Part shown: positions 1 through 5,359 of the stretch, piece by piece | Layout: each line of letters begins with the position of its first letter | Position numbering within the stretch: position 1 is the first letter of the stretch | NCBI GenBank assembly: GCA_023434825.1 | Contig: JAEYSH010000152.1 | Span: 1-6,411 of the forward strand | Length of the DNA: 6,411 nucleotides | Source of the DNA: Methanobacteriota archaeon | GTDB lineage: Archaea > Methanobacteriota > Methanobacteria > Methanobacteriales > Methanobacteriaceae | Direction: 5' to 3' | Made by a program: the position numbers and the translations under genes | The notes under the pieces: generated by a model | The model's database searches: none | What the model was told of the DNA's origin: nothing | What the model saw: only the letters and a program-made list of their open reading frames with translations

Positions 1-51
1 ATTATATTTAGTTTAAAAGGATATTTGAGTAATATTTGATATAATCATAAA

Positions 52-1239
52 TCATTCTACATCAATTAATTTTTCAAAGTCATCAAAAATAACATCTAAC
101 CCGCACATGCTGGGCACGTAATTGGCTGCTTTAGCTGAATCAACACCAATAACTTTAAAACCAAGCTCTTCAATCGGCGCCACAACCATGCAGGTATCAC
201 AAACCATTTTTCCACCGGCTTTTTCAATTTTTTCAGTGTAACCCATTCTATCAGCGGCTGCTTTAACTCCAATAGATGTGCAAACCCATAATTCATTTTG
301 TATGCTCTTTCCAGCAACAATTTCGGCAATATCTTTAATTTCTTCAATTGATGCATGCGGGCAACCTAAACAGATTAAATCCGGCTTTCCACTTGCAGTT
401 GAAAGTTTTTCCCTTACTTCATTAATTTCGGCCCTATCAACACTGATTGTTTCTATTTCACTAACATCAATTCCTTGAAGTGCTTCTTTATATTCTGGAG
501 TTAAGTTTTCAACGTGATAAAGCGCCACAGCGCCGGATGATGCCAGTGCAGCACCTAAACTTTTAAGATTATCCCTCTTAGACGGATTTTTAAATCTGAA
601 ATAAGGCACTCCATCGCCTACAGCTTTTCCTGTGAGATATCCAATAGCGCCGTAGTCAGCCCCTTTAATTTCATCTTCAACTTCAACAATTAAATTAGCT
701 TTTCGATTCTCATCAAGATGGAAACCGTATTTGGCAGTTTTTCCACATATTGCAGCCGAAAGCGCCCCTGGGCCACCTTCCCTGTTTGTCCTAGCGCCGA
801 TAACTGAATTTACATAAGCTACAGCAGATGATTCAGACCAGGCAACATGATCTCCTTTAACTGGAACATTTCCAACAAGATAAGGAGTACAAGTACATGT
901 TGTGGTAATATCCATTGCCCTGTAAGCGTCAATTATCTCTAATTGTTTTTCTGTAAATTCCTTTGAAAATCCAAGGTCGTATCTTTCAAGGTCAACACCA
1001 GCAGGGTTTAAAGTTGATGGAACAATGATTTTAGCGTCCTGTGCCATGTCCTCTAAAAATTCCAGGCCGGCATCTCCAATGGTTTTATATGAAACTCCTG
1101 AAATTTGAGCTGATGTTATATCCACCAGTCCTTCAGCGTTATATATGTCTCCTAATGCTACAAGGATTTCCATGCTCTTTTGGACTGCAGGGCCGTATTC
1201 TCCTGCCATCATTTTTTCTTCTTCTGGTGTTAAGTACAT
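52..1239 (-). CDS. acnX: Aconitase X large (catalytic) subunit, probable phosphomevalonate dehydratase large subunit
   Basis: A 395-residue DUF521/aconitase X protein, full length for the family. In archaea this subunit pairs with a small DUF126 subunit to dehydrate (R)-5-phosphomevalonate to trans-anhydromevalonate 5-phosphate in the modified mevalonate route to isoprenoid lipids. It is a cytosolic Fe-S enzyme. Visible features are the N-terminal MYLTPEEEKM, TCTPYLVGN at 116-124, WSESSAVAYVNSV at 134-146, a GARTNREGGP stretch at 148-157, GCPHAS at 292-297, CDTC at 347-350 and MCG at 378-380. C117, C347 or C350, and C379 are candidate cluster ligands; this is inferred from family conservation. 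The ATG at 1237-1239 is preceded by GTGAT (1243-1247), which fits the archaeal anti-Shine-Dalgarno. No DUF126 gene is visible beside it. The substrate is assigned by archaeal context, because bacterial AcnX relatives act on hydroxyproline. Confidence 0.9.
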   Translation of the reverse strand: MYLTPEEEKMMAGEYGPAVQKSMEILVALGDIYNAEGLVDITSAQISGVSYKTIGDAGLEFLEDMAQDAKIIVPSTLNPAGVDLERYDLGFSKEFTEKQLEIIDAYRAMDITTTCTCTPYLVGNVPVKGDHVAWSESSAVAYVNSVIGARTNREGGPGALSAAICGKTAKYGFHLDENRKANLIVEVEDEIKGADYGAIGYLTGKAVGDGVPYFRFKNPSKRDNLKSLGAALASSGAVALYHVENLTPEYKEALQGIDVSEIETISVDRAEINEVREKLSTASGKPDLICLGCPHASIEEIKDIAEIVAGKSIQNELWVCTSIGVKAAADRMGYTEKIEKAGGKMVCDTCMVVAPIEELGFKVIGVDSAKAANYVPSMCGLDVIFDDFEKLIDVE

Positions 1240-1242
1240 AAA

Positions 1243-1247
1243 ATCAC
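1243..1247 (-). promoter_or_regulatory. Shine-Dalgarno of the aconitase X gene
   Basis: On the minus strand GTGAT lies 3 nt before the ATG. It matches the GGTGAT segment complementary to the archaeal 16S 3' end, and the same element precedes S15 in this window. It supports the ATG at 1239. Confidence 0.55.
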
Positions 1248-1302
1248 GTTTTTAGATCTTAAATAATAGATAATTTTTGGATTTATAGGGATTGATTTTT
1301 AA

Positions 1303-1311
1303 AATATAAAA
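1303..1311 (-). promoter_or_regulatory. Candidate TATA box for the aconitase X gene
   Basis: Read on the minus strand this is TTTTATATT, close to the archaeal box A, with an A-rich stretch upstream that could serve as BRE. A start about 25 nt downstream would give a leader of about 40 nt. A second candidate, CTATAAAT at about 1281-1288, would give a shorter leader of about 20 nt. The spacer is AT-rich, so chance matches are likely. Confidence 0.4.
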
Positions 1312-1352
1312 TTTTTTAAATTTGATTAGGTTTTTATTGATTTAATGAGATA

Positions 1353-1408
1353 TCAGGCTATTTGAGTACTACAATTTAAGTAATATCTTAGTAGTTATCT
1401 TTAGATTT
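1353..1408 (-). pseudogene. Decayed duplicate of the 3' end of the RecJ-like gene
   Basis: These 56 nt align with the last 60 nt of the neighbouring DHH gene (1449-1508). By hand, about 44 of 56 aligned bases match, with 4 gap positions. Read on the minus strand it gives K-S-K-D-N-Y-stop-D-I-T-stop-I-V, then a frameshift into S-T-Q-I-A-stop. The intact gene has K-D-K-D-N-F-L-D-I-V-D-E-I-V-G-T-Q-I-A-stop. Similarity fades beyond 1408. Two in-frame stops and a frameshift mean it is not translated as a continuation. The likely origin is a tandem duplication or recombination scar at the end of the gene. Conservation as a 3' untranslated element is the alternative. Confidence 0.7.
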
Positions 1409-1445
1409 TTTTGCTGCATCGTTAAATGTAATTATTGGTTTGTGA

Positions 1446-1464
1446 TACTCAAGCTATTTGAGTA
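1446..1464 (-). repeat. Small hairpin over the stop codon of the RecJ-like gene
   Basis: A perfect 7-bp inverted repeat, TACTCAA and TTGAGTA, with a 5-nt loop. The TGA at 1449-1451 lies inside one arm. No T-run follows on the minus strand, so it is not a typical intrinsic terminator. It may be a 3'-end RNA structure or chance. Confidence 0.45.
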
Positions 1465-2807
1465 CCAACAATCTCATCAACAATATCTAAGAAATTATCT
1501 TTGTCTTTAAATGGTACTACTGCTCCTGCAGCAATTGTATGGCCTCCGCCTGTTCCATTAAAGCTTTTTGCCGCTTCACCGAGTGCGTAACTGAGGTCCA
1601 CGCCTCTTTGAATCATAGGCATGATGGTCCTTCCAGAAACTTTTATAATATCGTGCATTCTGGATAGTGCAATCACTGGCTTATTTGGGTCTAATAGCTC
1701 TAATTCAAGCCCTATGCTTGATATTGTACCCATTAATTTCTTCCTTTCTTTATCTTCGGTGTAAATGTATTGAATATTATCCAGCTGGATTGATCCTTCT
1801 TTTCTAATCCAGTCTATTCCTTTAACAACATTATCTCTGTATTTATGGGCTAAATTGATTCCTTCTTTCAATGCCTCTTCTCTTTCGCCTATACAGATGC
1901 TGACGCCGGCGCCGAATTTTTTGTTCTTTCCGCAGGCATCAAGAATTCTGGAATAATCTTCAATGTCCCTTAATTCCTCTATTTCACGAGGGATACTGTA
2001 TATATTACCGAATATCTTTGGATTAATCTTTATAAGTTCTTCTTTGAGGAGATATTTTTCTTCAGGGGCTAAATCATCAAATTTAATTCCATATGATAAT
2101 CCATGATCTTCTAAAAATCCTTTGGCCCCATCAGGGTCTCCTGAAATGCCTTTTAAGGCAGGGTTAAAACTGTATGAAAGTGATTTGTAAATCGGTTCTT
2201 CTTTTTTGTAGGCTATTTTAAGGCCTTCGTGTTCTTCAATGACTCCTGCTTTCATTCCTTCATCAAGAATCATCTTGTTAACGCCTTGAATTTCATCAGC
2301 ACACTGCATATCTCCAAAGGCACCTACCATGGCAAGCCCTGAAAGATCAGTGTTGTCCATTCCTCTTACTGAAATATAAGAAACTCCTGAACCGCTTACA
2401 TCGCGAGTTCCGTCCATTCCAAATAGCTGGGGGTTAACATGAACTAAATTATCGTAACTTTCGCCGTCATCGCCGTGTATTTGATGGTGGTCGCATATTA
2501 CTGCATCTCCCTTTAATTTAGCAATTAAATCGGGATATGCACTGCCCATATCGCAGAAAACAAATAATTTATACCTTTCTGAATGCAATTTTCTAACAAA
2601 TTCCTCTTTAAGTCGAGGAACTATTGTAACATGGAATTTACCGCCCTGCTTGGATATTGCGTTACACATTACTCCAGCGGCGGATAATCCATCAGAATCA
2701 TTGTGAGAGATAACTCTCACAATATGATCCTTATTTAAATGCTCCTTTATAAGGGAGCACGCTTCGTCAGCCCTACTTAACAAGGAGTGCTGCGCTTCTT
2801 GGGTCAT
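1449..2807 (-). CDS. recJ: Archaeal RecJ/GAN-like DHH phosphoesterase (single-strand exonuclease)
   Basis: A 452-residue DHH/DHHA1 protein. Motif I is HNDSDG (35-40), motif II FCDMGS (84-89, D86), motif III CDHHQ (105-109, D106-H107-H108) and motif IV GAFGDMQ (162-168, D166). The C-terminal DHHA1 signature GTGGGH is at 418-423. All metal-binding acidic and histidine positions are present, so an active nuclease is expected. Archaeal relatives include GAN of Thermococcus, a 5'-3' single-strand exonuclease that binds GINS in the Cdc45 position of the replication helicase, and the RecJ-like proteins of Methanocaldococcus. Which subgroup this is cannot be decided here. The ATG at 2805-2807 lies inside the S15 gene (35-nt overlap), with GGAGAT directly before it, which suggests translational coupling. 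No better in-frame ATG exists until codon 47, which would remove motif I. Confidence 0.92.
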   Translation of the reverse strand: MTQEAQHSLLSRADEACSLIKEHLNKDHIVRVISHNDSDGLSAAGVMCNAISKQGGKFHVTIVPRLKEEFVRKLHSERYKLFVFCDMGSAYPDLIAKLKGDAVICDHHQIHGDDGESYDNLVHVNPQLFGMDGTRDVSGSGVSYISVRGMDNTDLSGLAMVGAFGDMQCADEIQGVNKMILDEGMKAGVIEEHEGLKIAYKKEEPIYKSLSYSFNPALKGISGDPDGAKGFLEDHGLSYGIKFDDLAPEEKYLLKEELIKINPKIFGNIYSIPREIEELRDIEDYSRILDACGKNKKFGAGVSICIGEREEALKEGINLAHKYRDNVVKGIDWIRKEGSIQLDNIQYIYTEDKERKKLMGTISSIGLELELLDPNKPVIALSRMHDIIKVSGRTIMPMIQRGVDLSYALGEAAKSFNGTGGGHTIAAGAVVPFKDKDNFLDIVDEIVGTQIA

Positions 2808-3174
2808 ATCTCCATCCTTCAGGAAGTACGCCTTCTCTTACGTAGTACCTTACTAATCTTCTGATTTTAGATTCAATGATCCTTAGACCTCTTCTGGTGT
2901 GAAGGTCTTTAGGGTTTTCCTCTAAGTGTTCTCTGATGTTAACTGCTCTTTTGATTAAGTTCATGAGATCTTCAGGGTATTTAAATTCCTGACCGTGGTC
3001 TTCGAGTATTTTGGTTATTTTTTTACCGGTTATAGTTTTAACATCTGGAATTCCGTACTGGTCTCTGAGTGTTATTCCAATAACACTTGTTGAGTTTCCT
3101 TCTTTTCTTAGTTTTAATATTAATTCTTCAATTTCTTCGCTTGAATATTCGATCCAATCTGGCTTAATTGCCAT
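2773..3174 (-). CDS. rps15: 30S ribosomal protein S15 (archaeal S15P / eukaryotic uS15)
   Basis: A 133-residue archaeal S15, starting MAIKPDWIEYSSEE. The N-terminal helix region is followed by LRDQYGIPDV (37-46) and the four-helix rRNA-binding core, with RAVNIREHL (76-84), NPKDLHTRRG (87-96) and ESKIRRLVRYYV (101-112). It ends LPEGWRYDPRSAALLVK, the usual archaeal C-terminus. It binds 16S rRNA in the central domain (platform). The start is set at the ATG of 3172-3174. A GTG at 3181-3183 would add three residues, but it is itself part of the ribosome binding site. The gene sits 50 nt after the diphosphatase and overlaps the RecJ-like gene by 35 nt, so all three are probably one transcription unit. 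Confidence 0.97.
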   Translation of the reverse strand: MAIKPDWIEYSSEEIEELILKLRKEGNSTSVIGITLRDQYGIPDVKTITGKKITKILEDHGQEFKYPEDLMNLIKRAVNIREHLEENPKDLHTRRGLRIIESKIRRLVRYYVREGVLPEGWRYDPRSAALLVK

Positions 3175-3178
3175 TAAA

Positions 3179-3186
3179 ATCACCTC
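3179..3186 (-). promoter_or_regulatory. Shine-Dalgarno of rps15, decides the start
   Basis: On the minus strand GAGGTGAT lies four bases before the ATG at 3174. It is the best ribosome binding site in the window. It contains the GTG at 3181-3183, which would otherwise extend the frame, and so argues against that GTG as a start. Confidence 0.8.
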
Positions 3187-3187
3187 T

Positions 3188-3212
3188 TAATTAGTCTAAT
3201 TAGTTATAAGAA
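3188..3212 (-). promoter_or_regulatory. Possible internal rps15 promoter with paired TAATTAG repeats
   Basis: The minus strand reads TTCTTATAAC at about 3203-3212, a TATA-like box. Two TAATTAG heptamers on the + strand (3188-3194 and 3197-3203) lie between it and the Shine-Dalgarno. They are spaced 9 nt apart and are near-palindromic. A start about 25 nt from the box would fall at the edge of the Shine-Dalgarno, giving a very short leader. The repeats could be an operator. In AT-rich DNA this is weak evidence. Confidence 0.3.
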
Positions 3213-3224
3213 TTTTCTAAAAAT

Positions 3225-3788
3225 TTAATCACTATTTGCGTTTAACCATGATGCAAATTTCTCCAGTGATCTTCGTCTGTGAGAAAATTCATTCTTTTCA
3301 TCTCGTGTAAGCTCTCCAAAGGTCTTAAGGTACCCATCTGGAATAAAAAGCGGATCATATGCAAATCCATAGTTTCCACGCTCTTCGTATGATATATGTC
3401 CCTTAACAGTGCCTAAAAAAATCTCGGGCTCGGAGTTGAGTGTGCAATACCCAATAACCGACCTGAACTCGGCATATCTGTCTTCAACATTGTTCATGAG
3501 CTTTAAAATGCCTTTATTTGTTAATGTTTCCTGCACATAGGAAGAATAAGTTCCTGGAAACCAGTTTAAGGCTTTAATAAAAAGACCGGCGTCTTCTACT
3601 ATTACGGGTCCTTTTAATTTACTTGCAGCATATTTTGCGCCGAATCTGGCCACATCTTCAAGATCACCCTGTATTTCAGGATAACCAAGATCTGTATGCT
3701 CAAGTTTAATGCCAAAATTTTTAAAAATTCCTTTGGCTTCTTTTACTTTGTGTTCGTTACCAGTTATAAAGTTTATGACTTTGACCAT
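3225..3788 (-). CDS. rdgB: XTP/dITP diphosphatase (RdgB/HAM1 family)
   Basis: 187 residues, the usual length for the family. It hydrolyses dITP, ITP and XTP to the monophosphate and pyrophosphate, keeping deaminated purines out of DNA and RNA. Visible motifs are FITGNEHK (8-15) at the N-terminal phosphate-binding loop, VEDAGLF (64-70) with the conserved acidic pair, FPGTYSS (77-83), GFAYDPLF (141-148) for the substrate pocket, and SHRRRS (169-174) near the C-terminus. The start is placed at the ATG of 3786-3788, because family members begin directly with the beta strand before TGN. The frame could open six codons earlier at a TTG (3804-3806), but nothing supports that. GGATGGT at 3794-3800 is a moderate Shine-Dalgarno. 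It leads the S15 and RecJ-like genes. Confidence 0.95.
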   Translation of the reverse strand: MVKVINFITGNEHKVKEAKGIFKNFGIKLEHTDLGYPEIQGDLEDVARFGAKYAASKLKGPVIVEDAGLFIKALNWFPGTYSSYVQETLTNKGILKLMNNVEDRYAEFRSVIGYCTLNSEPEIFLGTVKGHISYEERGNYGFAYDPLFIPDGYLKTFGELTRDEKNEFSHRRRSLEKFASWLNANSD

Positions 3789-3845
3789 TTTATACCATCC
3801 ACTCAATTGATCTTAGTTTCAGTGAAATTATAATTTTTGAAAGTT

Positions 3846-3860
3846 ATTTTTATAGTTCGA
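3846..3860 (-). promoter_or_regulatory. Candidate promoter (BRE and TATA) for the rdgB-rps15-recJ unit
   Basis: The minus strand reads TCGAA followed by CTATAAAAAT (3846-3855). That is a plausible TATA box with a BRE-like element upstream. A start about 25 nt downstream, near 3825, would give a leader of about 37 nt before the ATG at 3788. It lies in the 90-nt gap behind the DUF5518-like gene, which has no clear T-run terminator, so read-through is also possible. Confidence 0.45.
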
Positions 3861-3878
3861 AAGGAGTATAATGCCTTT

Positions 3879-4277
3879 TTACTTTTTTAAAAAGATTCCT
3901 ATAATTCCTCCTATTAAACCTAAAATAAAGCTAATGATTAATAACAATTCAAGGACAATATATCCTGTGATTATGAAACCGCCGGTAATTGTTCCTATTT
4001 TAGATGATAAAAACCCTGTAAGGGCACTTATATCTCCAAAGCCCAGGAAAAATAACAAACTTATTATTATGCCGCCGATTGCTCCGGAAATTGCCCCTAA
4101 AACTGCTCCATCTGCTACGTTCATTTCTTCGTAATCTTCAAATCCTTTGCTTAAATAAGATGCCAGTATTCCTCCTATAAGCGGCCCTAAAAAGAAGAGA
4201 GGGAAGAAAACAAATGATAAAAACATGGTTAAAACTGCCCCTACTAAAGCACCAAGTCCTATAATTTTATAATCCAT
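3879..4277 (-). CDS. DUF5518-like small membrane protein
   Basis: 132 residues, strongly hydrophobic and glycine-rich. There are four likely membrane segments, at about 5-28, 29-43, 56-80 and 98-128. The only polar stretches are at about 44-55 (KGFEDYEEMNVA) and 81-95. The GPLIGGILASYLS stretch (31-43) followed by DGAVLGAISGAIGG (56-69) is the pattern I associate with DUF5518 proteins, which are numerous in Methanobacteria. No function is known and no catalytic residues are visible. The ATG at 4275-4277 has no clear Shine-Dalgarno. A TATA-like site about 35 nt upstream suggests a very short leader. The protein ends in KK. It lies directly upstream of the diphosphatase, but there is no evidence that they act together. 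Confidence 0.75.
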   Translation of the reverse strand: MDYKIIGLGALVGAVLTMFLSFVFFPLFFLGPLIGGILASYLSKGFEDYEEMNVADGAVLGAISGAIGGIIISLLFFLGFGDISALTGFLSSKIGTITGGFIITGYIVLELLLIISFILGLIGGIIGIFLKK

Positions 4278-4542
4278 TTAATCGACTCATTTTTATTTAA
4301 ATCATTGAAATTTATAATCAATTAATCTCGTAATTGAAAAATTTAAAACACTATAACTTTGGTACTCATAGTCCAAATTCATTCTCTTATTTGTACCTTA
4401 GACATTAAAATTATATCTAACTTATCTAATTTGTTACTTTATTTGATTTATTTTTTGATTGAATATTTTCCTTAGATTTCAGATGCTTTCTTTAAAAAGG
4501 TTGCAAAAATGATATGAATGATAATCGGGCTAACAAAATATA
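4278..4542. other. Divergent AT-rich intergenic region
   Basis: 265 nt between the divergent DUF5518-like and ATPase genes. It must hold both promoters. For the + strand gene the best TATA-like candidate is CTTTAAAAAG at 4490-4499, with a weaker GATATGAA nearer the ATG. I see no tRNA, no convincing C/D-box RNA and no long repeat. GGTAC (4361-4365) and GTACC (4393-4397) form only a 5-bp inverted pair. Confidence 0.5.
4311..4319 (-). promoter_or_regulatory. Candidate TATA box for the DUF5518-like gene
   Basis: The minus strand reads GATTATAAA. A start about 25 nt downstream would fall near 4289, about 11 nt before the ATG. That fits the lack of a Shine-Dalgarno. Confidence 0.35.
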
Positions 4543-5298
4543 ATGGCCAATCATAAAGTTTTATCAGCAGAAGATAATGGAAGTTTCATTAAAACAGCTT
4601 CCTTTCATAAGCTATGTAAAAAAATTAAAGCTTTAAAAAAGTCTAAAGGATACTTTGTACTTGTTTTAGGTACTCCGGGCACTGGTAAATCCGCTAATAT
4701 TTATCAGGCACTCTCTCTACTTGATCTTAAAGTTTATGATGCATTTTTGTTCATTGACGCCGATTCAAAGCCAGAAGACGTGTTCAATATTTTTTGGAAT
4801 ACTATAAAGGAAGATATGGGTGTTAAATCCAAAAAAGAAGTTTATAGAAAGGCTAGAGAATATGATCTGATTCTTTTTGCTGATCCTTTCCTTGATTCAG
4901 AACACATTGATGGTAAGAAAATGGGCTTGGGGCTTTGGACTGAGGAAAATGGACCTGGGACGTTCCCATTATATTTCAAAGTGCTGTATGAATATCTTAA
5001 ACATTATAAAGATTTAAGAAAGGTCAATATAGTTGCACAAACTGCGTGGGTTTTAAAATTCAGGGGAGTTAGATACGATCTTTTAACTGATTTCGGTTTA
5101 ATATCTAAATTTCTGGTTTGTATATTAAAAAGGTTCTTTGACGTGGTAATGATCTCATATACTAAAGAAGAAACAATGAAAATTGTTAGAAATCATCATG
5201 ATGCCCCTGATGATAAACAAATTGAAAAATATATAAAAAAATACGGTAAAAGGCCGCGTTTTATTTTCGATGCAATGGAAAAAGGAGAAAAAATTTAA
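4543..5298 (+). CDS. P-loop (AAA-like) ATPase of unknown function
   Basis: 251 residues, not assigned to a named family. A Walker A motif GTPGTGKS is at 43-50, preceded by the hydrophobic strand YFVLVL. Two candidate Walker B segments follow, LFIDAD (69-74) and LILFADP (109-115). VNIVAQTA (161-168) could be the sensor-1 strand. The C-terminal part, about 205-245 (ISYTKEETMKIV, then KKYGKRPRF), resembles the small helical lid or winged-helix portion of AAA ATPases such as Orc/Cdc6. No signal peptide or membrane segment is evident. Residues 183-205 are hydrophobic but look like a buried core. The ATG at 4543 has no Shine-Dalgarno, and a stop at 4531-4533 blocks extension, so the transcript may be leaderless. 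It is the only + strand gene here. I believe similar proteins occur in other Methanobacteria, but this is unchecked. Confidence 0.8.
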   Translation: MANHKVLSAEDNGSFIKTASFHKLCKKIKALKKSKGYFVLVLGTPGTGKSANIYQALSLLDLKVYDAFLFIDADSKPEDVFNIFWNTIKEDMGVKSKKEVYRKAREYDLILFADPFLDSEHIDGKKMGLGLWTEENGPGTFPLYFKVLYEYLKHYKDLRKVNIVAQTAWVLKFRGVRYDLLTDFGLISKFLVCILKRFFDVVMISYTKEETMKIVRNHHDAPDDKQIEKYIKKYGKRPRFIFDAMEKGEKI

Positions 5299-5300
5299 AA
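5279..5300 (-). terminator. Possible oligo-T terminator of kae1-bud32
   Basis: On the minus strand this stretch reads as T-runs (TTTTAAATTTTTTC, then CTCCTTTTT), about 60-80 nt beyond the stop of kae1-bud32. Archaeal termination often uses oligo-T tracts. It lies inside the 3' end of the opposing ATPase gene, whose lysine codons also explain the run. Confidence 0.3.
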
Positions 5301-5359
5301 CATTCTAATTAGCATCTTTATAATTATTAGGGATATACTTTAATTTTAGCTGGATTATT
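5299..5359. other. Convergent spacer between the ATPase and kae1-bud32
   Basis: A 61-nt AT-rich gap between two converging genes. It contains the 8-bp palindrome CTAATTAG at 5305-5312 and modest T-rich stretches on the + strand. Nothing here clearly marks a terminator. Confidence 0.4.

Noticed and set aside
96..356. 86-codon minus-strand open frame in a second frame
   Set aside because: It lies wholly inside the aconitase X gene in another frame, is lysine- and leucine-rich, and resembles nothing.
278..478. 66-codon open frame on the + strand
   Set aside because: It is antisense to the aconitase X gene, low-complexity and without recognisable sequence, so it is a shadow of the real gene.
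1041..1241. 66-codon open frame on the + strand
   Set aside because: It is antisense to the 5' part of the aconitase X gene, with no ribosome binding site or family resemblance.
3871..4134. 87-codon + strand open frame with GGAG before its ATG
   Set aside because: The upstream GGAG is tempting, but the protein is a lysine-, proline- and isoleucine-rich mirror of the glycine-rich membrane protein on the other strand, which fits its family pattern far better.
4361..4397. GGTAC and GTACC inverted pair in the divergent spacer
   Set aside because: Only 5 bp pair across a 27-nt loop, which is expected by chance.
4503..4530. Possible C/D-box guide RNA (ATGATAT and ATGATAA strings)
   Set aside because: There is no full RTGATGA C box with a properly spaced CTGA D box.
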